A stretch of 9,677 nt of DNA from Chloroflexota bacterium (lineage in GTDB: Bacteria > Chloroflexota > Dehalococcoidia > Lucifugimonadales > Lucifugimonadaceae). Below the pieces are notes generated by a model, which worked only from the letters and a program-made list of their open reading frames with translations, had not been told where the DNA came from and did not search any database. The DNA is taken from positions 1-9,677 of the forward strand of contig VXTA01000029.1 in NCBI GenBank assembly GCA_009837685.1, in the 5' to 3' direction. The position numbers and the translations under genes are program-made. Position 1 is the first letter of the stretch. Each line of letters begins with the position of its first letter. Shown here one piece after another: positions 1-6,942 of this stretch.

Positions 1-1982
1 GCCCTGACAAAGTGATTGTCTACGTGGGTGACCAGGAGCACGAGGTTATCAACCAGGAAGCGCTCGATGCCATAATGCCCAAAGTGTTCCGCATTGATCC
101 GCAGCGCGCTTTGCCGAACAGTGTGCCTATCTCCTTCTTAATTGGCAGGAGTTCAAACCCAGATGCGGATCCCGGACCAACTCGTAGCGAACGCTGGAAT
201 CTACTTTCGCGCGTCGTTGAAAACGCGCGGGTCATACTGCCGATTTTGTCAAATCCCAATGCGATAGCTGAGAGCGCAGGTGGCATTTTCGAGGGTTTGT
301 CGGCATCTGGTGGGCTTAGTCAAAGTGAAGCCGAAATACACCGGAACCAATTGAACCTAGCCTTCGATCTTCTGATTACTGTTGGGGGCATAGACGTTTC
401 AGCATTCGAAGAACTACAAAAGGCGCTACGCACCGACGACGAGGGACTTGCGAACGGAATTGTTGCATCTATGAACGACCAGTTGGAGAGTTCATTGAAT
501 CTAGCTAGATGGTGGTCGCAGGACTCTCGGTTTCGTTTGGCGATCAACGTCCGTGATTTTGACATCGCGTTTACCATACGAGACCGCACTGGTAGCGAGT
601 ATTCGTTCGCTGAACGAAGCAGCGGCATGAAATACTTCTTGAGTTACCTTGTCCAATTTTTGGCCCATCTCAACGACCGGAAAGGTCCTGAGATATTACT
701 CATGGATGAGCCAGACGCCTTTTTGTCCAACCAGGGGCAACAGGACCTTCTACGGCTACTGCATGAGTTCACTCTCCCAACTGATGATGCACCTGGTGGA
801 CAGGTTCTTTACGTAACACATTCGCCATTCTTGATCGACAAGAACCGAGCCGATAGGATTCGTGTCCTCGACAAAGGTACTGGCGAGGAAGGGGTACGAG
901 TAGTCCGCGACGTGGGACGTAACCACTTCGAACCGCTACGAACTTCCCTAGGAGGTTTCGTGGGAGAAACAACATTCATAGGAAATTGCAACTTGATGTT
1001 GGAGGGTTTGGCAGATCAGATTTATCTGGCGGGAATGTCCGATTTGCTCAGGCGAGAAGGCGTTGCTAGCACGGAGAGCCTTGACTTGAATCACATTACT
1101 CTTGTCCCGGCTGGCTCGGCCAGCCAGGTGCCTTACATGACGTATTTGGCTCGCGGTAGAGATGCTGACAAGCCAGCAGTTATCGTTCTACTTGATGGGG
1201 ACGAGGAAGGTGATCGCGCTGTTAAGACCTTAAACCGCGGTGGCCCGCGCAATAGGCAGTTGATTCATCCAGACTACATTTCCCAGTTCAAACCCGATAG
1301 GATTGTCGGCGTTACCAGTGACCGCGACGAAGGGCCGTTAGATATCGAAGATCTTGTGCCTGTCGAGATCGCAGTTGAGGCGACCAAGACATATCTGCAA
1401 GAGATGGGAATGGAAGTACCATCACAATTCCTGACGGAAGAGGCCGTTTCTGACTCGCTGTCGGAATCGACTGGGATTTTCGATGCGATTCAAGGCGCAC
1501 TTGCGGAAGCTGAAAGTGAACTTCGCATCGATAAGCTGGGCTTCGCTCGCCACGTTATGGCAGCGTGTCACGAAAGCAACGCTGAACCATCAACACGGAT
1601 GCGGGCGAGATTTGCCGCCTTATTCTCGCACTTGACCAAAATCCAACGAAAAGCCGAACGCGAACGCGAACGTGAATCCATTGCTGCGCGAGTGGACAGA
1701 GAAACCAATCTCTTTCTGCGTGACCAACTCCCGCGGGCGTCGAAAGCTGAAGTCGTCGTGTTTCTGGAACGGATCGAGGACCTTATCGACCAATCAAGGG
1801 AAGGGGACAACGTGTTGCTCGGCATACGGCGAATACGTGCAGACTTCGAATTGGATCGCGACCTTAGTAATCCAATCACCGATCGTTCTAATCTGGAGGA
1901 AATGATAAAAGCCTTAAAATACGCAGAGGTCCTTGCATCCCAACCGGAAGAGCAAACTATCCGGACATCCCGCGACGTGTGA
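1..1982 (+). CDS. OLD-family ATPase-TOPRIM nuclease, 5' end outside the window
   Basis: Overcoming-lysogenisation-defect (OLD) family proteins join an ABC/SMC-type ATPase to a TOPRIM nuclease and usually act in phage or plasmid defence. Numbering residues from the GTG at 12, the ATPase half shows a signature-like segment ERSSGMKYFLSYL (201-213), Walker B ILLMDEPDAF (228-237) and an H-loop THSPFLID (269-276). The TOPRIM half shows LMLEGLADQ with glutamate 331, the PAGSAS turn near 366-371, LLDGDEEGD with aspartates 395 and 397, and DIEDLVP (444-450). A charged, probably helical tail with an RERERE run follows (about 545-600). No Walker A is present, and the frame stays open to the left edge without a stop, so the true start lies upstream and the GTG at 12 is not the start. 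The gene converges on the methyltransferase-HNH gene. The family is clear. The OLD class (stand-alone, Gabija-like or other) cannot be set because the upstream partner is not visible. Confidence 0.88.
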   Translation, partial: PDKVIVYVGDQEHEVINQEALDAIMPKVFRIDPQRALPNSVPISFLIGRSSNPDADPGPTRSERWNLLSRVVENARVILPILSNPNAIAESAGGIFEGLSASGGLSQSEAEIHRNQLNLAFDLLITVGGIDVSAFEELQKALRTDDEGLANGIVASMNDQLESSLNLARWWSQDSRFRLAINVRDFDIAFTIRDRTGSEYSFAERSSGMKYFLSYLVQFLAHLNDRKGPEILLMDEPDAFLSNQGQQDLLRLLHEFTLPTDDAPGGQVLYVTHSPFLIDKNRADRIRVLDKGTGEEGVRVVRDVGRNHFEPLRTSLGGFVGETTFIGNCNLMLEGLADQIYLAGMSDLLRREGVASTESLDLNHITLVPAGSASQVPYMTYLARGRDADKPAVIVLLDGDEEGDRAVKTLNRGGPRNRQLIHPDYISQFKPDRIVGVTSDRDEGPLDIEDLVPVEIAVEATKTYLQEMGMEVPSQFLTEEAVSDSLSESTGIFDAIQGALAEAESELRIDKLGFARHVMAACHESNAEPSTRMRARFAALFSHLTKIQRKAERERERESIAARVDRETNLFLRDQLPRASKAEVVVFLERIEDLIDQSREGDNVLLGIRRIRADFELDRDLSNPITDRSNLEEMIKALKYAEVLASQPEEQTIRTSRDV

Positions 1983-2065
1983 ACACGGTTGACGCTGAAA
2001 ACGAAACGCGCCCTTAACGTCGTGGGTACAGGCGAAAATGTCTTTAACAGTCCGGCAACTTGCCT

Positions 2066-3805
2066 TTAGCGTGGTTTGATCCGTTCCCAACGCTTCTTCG
2101 CCTCTCGGTGGCGTTTCTCGAATCCTTCCAACACTTCGTCCCGCAACGCGGATGTGGCAATACGCCCAGCTGCAAACGCTTTGTCGATTGTTTCCTCAAC
2201 GGTCAGATTGTTGCTCTTGTCGCTGTTGCAAGGCGCGCAGGCCAAAGCGCGATTCCAGCAGTCATCGTTCCTGCCGTCGCGTGTGTTCGGTTCGATGTGA
2301 TCGAGTTGGAGTTCGCGCTTGTCGGCAGATTTCTCAGCGTCACAGTACCAGCATCTAGTTCCCCATTCATCGACAAAGGCTTGCCATATCGCATCGTATG
2401 ATTCGAACGCTTTCTGTCGGAACTCAGGTTCGGGAAGAGTGGAGATAGGCGCGCGTATGGGTATGTCTTTGGTCGTGCGTTCGGGCAATTCGTGGGGACC
2501 GCGGACCTGAATCACTTTCTCTCTGTTGTCGAATGTGACTTTGACTCCATCTTTATCGAGTTCGCCTTCGGTCAAGATGCCCAAGTCTGGATGCTTGTGA
2601 AACTGGCGGCGCACTATCGTCCATGCTCGCGGAGACATGTCACACGCAATCCATCGCCTATCGGAGAGTTCGGCGGCTACGGGCACATAGGCACAACCTG
2701 CGAAACAGTCCAACACTATGTCGCCCGGGTTGGTGGAAGATTCGATAATGCGTCGTGCTAGTGCCTGCGACTTCTGAGTTGGATAGCCTGTGCGTTCTGC
2801 CGAATTAGCTCCGAGCACTAGTTCTTTATCCGCCCAAAGATTGCCCGGAGAGACTCCGCCATAGTCGCGTTCATAGGAACGCCTCTCCAGTTTGCCGTCC
2901 ACTAACACGATGTTGCCCTTGGCGTACTCCTCTTCCATCCTGTTGCGTTCCAGCCGCCATCCCGTTGGATAAGGCGGCTTGACACCCAAGAACTCGTAGC
3001 ACAAGTTGGGGCGCTCACCCATCGAAGGTTGACGCCACGCAGTCAGCTTCGTGTTGTATCGCTCGCCATTTTTATCGACTTTCGGAAATTTGCTTTTTCG
3101 AGCTTCTTCGTCTAGGGAACGTATGCGTGGGTCAAAGGTGAACTTGGCGCTTTTCGATTAGAAGAGGATGGTGTCAACGTTGTTGCCCCAACTCTTCGGG
3201 GCGTGTTGACTGCCTTTGGCGCCTGATTCGTTACGCCTCCACGAGATTTCGTTTCGAAGATTACGTGCTCCAAATATTGCATCCATCATCTGTCTCAGAT
3301 ACGCGTTCGCCTCATGGTCGCAATGCAGGTAGACGCTACCTGTTGCCTTAAGCACACGCCTGATTTCGATCATTCGTTGAACCATGAAGTAGATGTAAGC
3401 CGCAGTGCCGTCGGAATGCGTGTAACGCGTCGAATGGATCAACCACCATGCCGCAGGGTGTGTTTGCTTCAACCTCTCCAAATCGTCTTCGAAAACGAGT
3501 CTCCGGAAATTCCAGATGTCCTCAAACTTCGCTGTAGTGCCAGTTTGATCGGGGTACTCGATTCCGAATTCATACGCTGACGCAGGGTCGTACACGCCCC
3601 AAGAATCCATAAGTTCGCGTTCGACCCGAAATTCTCCGTCCGTTAACGGCGGGCGTAATTTGCCGACGAATGTCTGGGTCTTGCCAAACGGCGGGTCGAT
3701 GACCACCAAGTCGACACTCTCGTTGTCAAGGCGTTCCAGAAACGGTAGATTGTCGCTGATGAAAACCGTGCGGTTCAGATCTTCTGTGTTGAGTCGCTCG
3801 CTCAT
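2066..3805 (-). pseudogene. DNA methyltransferase fused to HNH nuclease, interrupted by an in-frame stop
   Basis: Read through, this is one frame of 579 residues with a single TAA at codon 216 (3158-3160). The first part (1-215) carries the catalytic motif VIDPPFGKT (DPPF at 37-40) and the GSVYLHCDHEANAYLRQMMD segment of beta-class N6-adenine/N4-cytosine methyltransferases. After the stop come SKSAKFTFDPR, then TQKSQALARRIIE and the SAM-binding GDIVLDCFAGC (about 361-371). The C-terminus is an HNH domain with CWYC (485-488), LDHIEP (501-506), NRALAC and CAPCNSDK (523-530). Both sides of the stop share one frame and are otherwise intact, so one substitution in a tyrosine codon (TAT or TAC to TAA) explains it. 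The ATG at 3805 is the first start after an upstream in-frame stop at 3845-3847; it has no clear ribosome site. The protein was probably a modification enzyme with a linked nuclease. In its present form the catalytic motif is cut off from the SAM site, so activity is unlikely unless the fragments reassemble. Confidence 0.85.
3158..3160 (-). other. Premature TAA stop in the methyltransferase gene
   Basis: The plus strand reads TTA here, which is TAA on the coding strand. It follows VDTILF and precedes SKSAKFTF. From family knowledge, related beta-class methyltransferases often read DTILFYSKS at this place, so a tyrosine codon is the expected residue. No frameshift is needed to rejoin the two halves. 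The first ATG after the stop (3022) is not preceded by a Shine-Dalgarno sequence, so efficient restart there is not supported. Confidence 0.85.
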
Positions 3806-3820
3806 GGAATTTGTAGTTGT

Positions 3821-3826
3821 TGTATA
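3821..3826 (-). promoter_or_regulatory. Possible -10 box for the methyltransferase gene
   Basis: On the minus strand TATACA lies 15 bases upstream of the ATG at 3805. No convincing -35 box sits 16-18 bases further upstream, so this is a weak call. If it is real, the transcript would have a leader of only about ten bases, which fits the lack of a Shine-Dalgarno sequence. Confidence 0.2.
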
Positions 3827-3903
3827 AGTTGCTCGCCGATAAGGTTAGCGTAAATCAACCGTTTCTCAATGCTACGTCTCAACGGATCCGCGATGCCGCG
3901 CAC

Positions 3904-4065
3904 TCAGGTACTCCTGTCATGTGTTCGGGCGTCATGCTTCAGGACGGCGCGAATCACGGCCCCGTCCCCAAGGTCCTCATCCGTAGCTGCCCTTAGAAGC
4001 TCTCGGACATCCGCATCCGTCTTGACGTAGTCTGCCGCATCAAACTCTTGATATTTCTCAGGCAT
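3904..4065 (-). pseudogene. Truncated antitoxin-like gene (addiction-module antidote family)
   Basis: The frame gives 53 residues beginning MPEKYQEFDAADYVKTDADV and ending at TGA. The pattern FDAADYVKTDADVRELLRAA, then GDGAVIRAVL, resembles the N-terminus of HigA-like addiction-module antidote proteins, which are typically near 100 residues and continue into a helix-turn-helix. Here the homology fades at HDARTHDRST and the frame stops before the DNA-binding helices. A one-base shift near the end reads MTGVPECAASRIR, which faintly recalls the next segment of the family (M-x-x-V-A-R-x-A-G-x-S-R), suggesting decay by frameshift. I chose the ATG at 4065 because GGAG stands six bases upstream; an in-frame ATG at 4077 lacks such a site. 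No toxin gene is seen beside it. It lies about 100 bases upstream of the methyltransferase, on the same strand. It could instead be a genuine small protein. Confidence 0.5.
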
Positions 4066-4092
4066 TTGCTTCTCCATTATGTCGCCATTCTC

Positions 4093-4115
4093 GGGGTGAG
4101 TTCAACCCCACTCAC
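4093..4115. repeat. Two overlapping, mutually exclusive hairpins between divergent genes
   Basis: GTGAGT (4096-4101) and ACTCAC (4110-4115) form a perfect 6-base inverted repeat around an 8-base loop. GGGGT (4093-4097) can alternatively pair with ACCCC (4105-4109). The element sits between the leftward antitoxin remnant and the rightward permease, where an operator would be expected. No T-run follows, so it is not a clear terminator. It may be a chance structure. Confidence 0.25.
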
Positions 4116-4142
4116 GCCTATCCGCGTATGATGTCGAAAGGT

Positions 4143-4170
4143 TTGTTCCGACCGTTTCCGTCGGTATATT
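4143..4170 (+). promoter_or_regulatory. Candidate sigma-70-type promoter of the NCS2 permease gene
   Basis: TTGTTC (4143-4148) and TATATT (4165-4170) are separated by 16 bases and resemble -35 and -10 boxes. Transcription would start near 4177, giving a leader of only about 12 bases before the ATG at 4190. This agrees with the absence of a Shine-Dalgarno sequence there. Confidence 0.4.
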
Positions 4171-4189
4171 CGACCATATATCCGCCAAT

Positions 4190-5917
4190 ATGCGCGTCAA
4201 CGAACACATACGATACGAGGCGGACGACAAGCCTCCTGCCCTTGCAACGCTGAGTGTGGCGGCTCAGGGCGTCGTTATTGCGCTGTCGAACACCGTCGCC
4301 CTTGTGACGATTTTTGCGTTGGCGTCTGGCAGCAGCGAAAGTTACTTCTCGTGGGCGCTTTTCGCGTCGCTGGTGATCGCCGGTGCCGTGACCGCTCTCC
4401 ATGCCGCCAAGTTTGGACGCGTCGCGCCCGGTTACATACTCCTGATGGGGCCTGCCGCACCCTTCATTGCCGTGTGCGTGTTGGCCATCACACAAGGCGG
4501 GTTCGCGCTGATGTCAAGCCTGATCGTCGCTGCCTCACTTGTCCAGTTCGCCCTCGCATTCTGGCTCGCACAGCTCCGACGCGTCATCACGCCCGTCGTT
4601 TCCGGTGTGGCATTCATGCTCATAGCAGCCTCCGCCATGCCCATCGCCATCGCCAGACTCGAAAACGTCCCCGCGGACGTCTCACCATTGGCCGGACCCG
4701 CTGTCGGCGCCGCTGCTTTGATCGCGGCCATCATCCTGATGCTGCGTGCCTCCGGCATCCTGCGGCTGTTCGCCATCCCTATCACCATCGCCACAGGATG
4801 GATTGTCGCCATCCCGCTTGGCGTGTACGACTTTCGGTCCGCGCTCGACGCCCCTTGGTTCGGGCTTCCACAGTTCTCCGCATGGCCCGGTTTCGGATCG
4901 ATCCTGCTCCAAGATTTCCTCGCCTTGCTTCCCGTGTTCCTCATCGTGAGCATCGTGGTGGGCATCAAAGCCAGCAACGAAGGTGCCTCGATACAGCAGG
5001 TGTCGTGGCGAAGACCGCGCGCCGTGGACTTTCGCGGCGTGCAAGGGACCCTCAACGTCAGCGGCGTGGGCATACTGCTCTCCGGCATCGCCGGCACCCT
5101 CCCCCCGCTCAACTACCTGCCCTCCTCCATCGCGCTCATCAACTTCACCTCTGTCGCCGCACGCCGTGCAGGATTTGTCATAGGAGCCATGCTCATCGTC
5201 CTCGCACTCCTGCCCAAGATCGTCGCCGTTCTACTCACCATCCCACGACCCGTCACCGGTGTAATTCTCATAATCGTGATGGGACTCCTCTTCGTGGAGG
5301 GAATCCGCACCGTCCTGCAAGATGGTTTCAGTCAGCAGAAGGCGATCATTGTCGGGACGGCGCTCTCTATCGGCATCGGATTGCAGACGCACAACATCCT
5401 CGTAGAACCTCTCGGCAGCACCTGGGGGGCTGCATTCGGAAACAGCGTCGTTGTTGGCATCCTCGCCGCAGTCCTCATGTCGATGCTCGTCGAAATCACC
5501 TCGTCCAGGCGACGGAGGATCGAAACTGACCTCGACATCTCAGCATTGCCCGAAATCCAGGAGTTCCTGCGGGGACTCGCTTCGAAGGTGCGATGGAGCG
5601 AGGAATCGATCGCAAAGCTGTCCTCCGCCGGCGAAGAGACCCTGTCCACCATGTTGGAGCTACGCGACGATTACGAAGTGGATCAGACGCCGCGCTTGGT
5701 TGTCATCGCCCGCCCGTCGGCACGTATCATGGAGATGGAGTTTCTGGCCGTGTTTTCCGAGGAGAACATTGAAGATCGCATCTCTTACATGAGTGAGCAG
5801 GCCGAGGCACCAGACGTGAGCGAGCTTTCATTCCGACTCCTACGCCACTACGCCTCTTCTGTGCGGCACCGAAAATATCATGGAATCGATATCGTAACGG
5901 TGCAAGTCGATGCATGA
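4190..5917 (+). CDS. NCS2-family nucleobase permease with extra soluble C-terminal domain
   Basis: The 575-residue protein is an inner-membrane transporter of the nucleobase:cation symporter-2 (xanthine/uracil permease) family, expected to import a purine or pyrimidine base with a cation. Family marks are the N-terminal YEADDKPP entry before the first membrane helix, many hydrophobic segments from about 18 to 437, GLPQFSAWPGFG (225-236), SNEGAS (262-267) with a likely substrate glutamate 264, and the GILLSGIAGTLP block (294-305). The signature region PSSIALINFTSVAARR is atypical, lacking the usual asparagine-x-glycine. Residues 440-575 form a soluble tail in which LPEIQEFLRGLASK, GEETLSTMLE and SFRLLRHYASSVRHRKYHG resemble an RsbW-type ATPase fold without its DxG nucleotide motifs. 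Ordinary members end soon after the last helix. The start at 4190 is the only in-frame start after an upstream stop at 4097-4099. Substrate is unknown. A DUF1330 gene follows 83 bases downstream. Confidence 0.85.
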   Translation: MRVNEHIRYEADDKPPALATLSVAAQGVVIALSNTVALVTIFALASGSSESYFSWALFASLVIAGAVTALHAAKFGRVAPGYILLMGPAAPFIAVCVLAITQGGFALMSSLIVAASLVQFALAFWLAQLRRVITPVVSGVAFMLIAASAMPIAIARLENVPADVSPLAGPAVGAAALIAAIILMLRASGILRLFAIPITIATGWIVAIPLGVYDFRSALDAPWFGLPQFSAWPGFGSILLQDFLALLPVFLIVSIVVGIKASNEGASIQQVSWRRPRAVDFRGVQGTLNVSGVGILLSGIAGTLPPLNYLPSSIALINFTSVAARRAGFVIGAMLIVLALLPKIVAVLLTIPRPVTGVILIIVMGLLFVEGIRTVLQDGFSQQKAIIVGTALSIGIGLQTHNILVEPLGSTWGAAFGNSVVVGILAAVLMSMLVEITSSRRRRIETDLDISALPEIQEFLRGLASKVRWSEESIAKLSSAGEETLSTMLELRDDYEVDQTPRLVVIARPSARIMEMEFLAVFSEENIEDRISYMSEQAEAPDVSELSFRLLRHYASSVRHRKYHGIDIVTVQVDA

Positions 5918-5988
5918 CGGCACCCGTGATGATCCTCAGGCTCTAACATCCCTCAGGACACATCGAGGTTCGGGAACACAACCATAAG

Positions 5989-5995
5989 AAAGGTG
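5989..5995 (+). promoter_or_regulatory. Ribosome binding site of the DUF1330 gene
   Basis: AAAGGTG ends five bases before the ATG at 6001, with the GG core seven bases away. It supports that start. The rest of the 83-base gap after the permease shows no convincing promoter or terminator, so the gene may be read through from the permease. Confidence 0.55.
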
Positions 5996-6000
5996 TTGAA

Positions 6001-6288
6001 ATGGCTGGATATCTGATCGCAGAACTTAACGTGACGGACCAAGATCTGTTCGCTGAATTCGCCACCAAGATTGTTGAGCTCGTCAAGGCCTACGACGGCA
6101 GCTATCTAGTGCGTGGCGGCGAAACTGAAGTCATCGAGGGCGACTGGTCTCCGCAACGCGTAGTCGTCATTGAATTCGACAGCTACGAACGTGTCCAGGC
6201 CTTTGCCCATTCAGCGGAATACAAAGAACTCGCCGAGATACGCTCAAACAGCAGCACCTCCAGCACCATAATCGTCGACGGAGTGTAG
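6001..6288 (+). CDS. DUF1330 family small protein
   Basis: This 95-residue protein matches the whole DUF1330 pattern. It has GYLIAELNVTDQDLFAEFATK at the N-terminus, then YDGSYLVRGGETEVIEGDW (31-49), RVVVIEFDSYERVQAF (52-67), SAEYKELAEIR (71-81) and a final IIVDGV. DUF1330 proteins are small cytoplasmic alpha-beta proteins of the dimeric ferredoxin-like type. Their biochemical role is not established, though the fold often binds small ligands. No signal peptide or membrane helix is visible. The gene follows the NCS2 permease in the same direction and converges on the higBA operon. A functional link to the permease is only suggested by position. Confidence 0.85.
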   Translation: MAGYLIAELNVTDQDLFAEFATKIVELVKAYDGSYLVRGGETEVIEGDWSPQRVVVIEFDSYERVQAFAHSAEYKELAEIRSNSSTSSTIIVDGV

Positions 6289-6292
6289 GTCC

Positions 6293-6319
6293 AAAACTCG
6301 CCGCGTGATTGACACGGGC
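6293..6319 (-). terminator. Possible terminator of the higBA operon
   Basis: On the minus strand GCCCGTG and CACGCGGC can form a 7-base-pair stem with one bulged base around the loop TCAAT. A TTTT run follows three bases later. It lies 32 bases past the antitoxin stop, in the gap between the converging DUF1330 and antitoxin genes. The bulge and the short T-run make it weak. Confidence 0.35.
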
Positions 6320-6351
6320 GCGTCGCTCGTGCTTCGGAATTTCAGTCAGGA

Positions 6352-6642
6352 TTAGACAGCCGTCTCAACTAGCGGTTCAATGTTGCTGACATCAGTGGTG
6401 CTGCGCGCCACATCGATGTCGTACATTCGCTGGAGGTTTAGCCAGTAGTCAGGGGTTGTTCCTAGGGCGCGGCCTATGCGCAGAGCGGTGTCGGCGGTGA
6501 TCGACCTGCGGCGTTTGATGATGGCGTTTATGCGGATTGGCGGGACGCCTATGGTTTTGGCTAGGCGGTACTGGGAAATTCCGAGTTCTTCGATGATTTC
6601 TTGCAGATGCTCGCCTGGATGGATCGGTTCGGGAGTGTTCAT
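6352..6642 (-). CDS. higA: HigA-type antitoxin, XRE helix-turn-helix
   Basis: The 96-residue protein begins MNTPEPIHPGEHLQEIIEELG, the usual HigA opening. Its helix-turn-helix is GISQYRLAKTIGVPPIRINAIIKRRRSIT (about 21-49), followed by DTALRIGRALGTTPDYWLNLQ (51-71), typical of the HigA subgroup. It should bind and neutralise the toxin encoded just upstream and repress the shared promoter. The frame is open further upstream within the toxin gene, but the ATG at 6642 matches the family start, follows the toxin stop by 13 bases and has a purine-rich GAAAGAGA upstream. Toxin-first order is the normal arrangement for higBA loci. Confidence 0.9.
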   Translation of the reverse strand: MNTPEPIHPGEHLQEIIEELGISQYRLAKTIGVPPIRINAIIKRRRSITADTALRIGRALGTTPDYWLNLQRMYDIDVARSTTDVSNIEPLVETAV

Positions 6643-6655
6643 TGTCTTGTCTCTT

Positions 6656-6934
6656 TCAGTGGTAGTCCACCACTTCGATTTCCATCGCGCCTTGGTCAGT
6701 CCAGATGAAGCAAACTCGCCACTGGTCGTTGATGCGAATGCTGTGCTGTCCGGCTCGGTCGCCGCGTAACGCTTCGAGACGGTGCGACGGTGGCACCCGT
6801 AGATCGGATAACGTCGTTGCCGCAACTACTCGCTGTAACCGCATCCGTGCTCTGCGCTGGATATCCGGCGGCAGGCGGCGAACCGGGCTGCCTTCGAATA
6901 TCTGCCTAGCCGCATCGTGTCGAAAACGATTCAC
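6656..6934 (-). CDS. higB: HigB/RelE-superfamily toxin
   Basis: The 92-residue product belongs to the HigB branch of the RelE superfamily, ribosome-dependent mRNA interferases that block translation. The family layout is visible: FRHDAARQIFEG near the N-terminus, PPDIQRRARMRLQRVVAATTLSDLRVPP (22-49), HRLEALRGDRAGQHSIRINDQWRVCFIW (51-78) and a final EIEVVDYH. The core residues match active relatives, and the gene seems intact. The start is a GTG at 6934. An in-frame TAG lies only three codons upstream, so no longer form exists, and the ATG overlapping it at 6936 is in another frame. The predicted transcription start falls almost at this codon, implying a leaderless message. The gene precedes its antitoxin by 13 bases. 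Confidence 0.9.
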   Translation of the reverse strand: MNRFRHDAARQIFEGSPVRRLPPDIQRRARMRLQRVVAATTLSDLRVPPSHRLEALRGDRAGQHSIRINDQWRVCFIWTDQGAMEIEVVDYH

Positions 6935-6942
6935 ATCCGTCT

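Noticed and set aside
1983..2065. A terminator between the converging OLD and methyltransferase genes
   Set aside because: No stem of useful length followed by a T-run was found in either direction.
2069..3022. The C-terminal fragment as an independent gene starting at 3022
   Set aside because: The ATG has no ribosome site, the homologous frame continues upstream through 3157 to the stop, and the fragment lacks the catalytic DPPF motif.
3158..3160. Programmed readthrough or an alternative genetic code at the internal TAA
   Set aside because: TAA also ends the methyltransferase and HigA genes here, TGA and TAG are used as stops too, and no recoding structure was recognised. A plain nonsense mutation is simpler.
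4432..5112. A 226-residue minus-strand open frame opposite the permease gene
   Set aside because: It shows no recognisable motif, and stop-free antisense frames are expected opposite strongly biased codon use.
4351..5529. A 392-residue plus-strand open frame inside the permease gene
   Set aside because: It is a shadow frame: very rich in arginine, histidine and proline with no family pattern, while the overlapping frame is a clear membrane transporter.
6643..6825. N-terminal extension giving a 157-residue antitoxin
   Set aside because: The extra residues overlap the toxin gene in another frame and do not resemble the family; the ATG at 6642 gives the normal HigA length and start.
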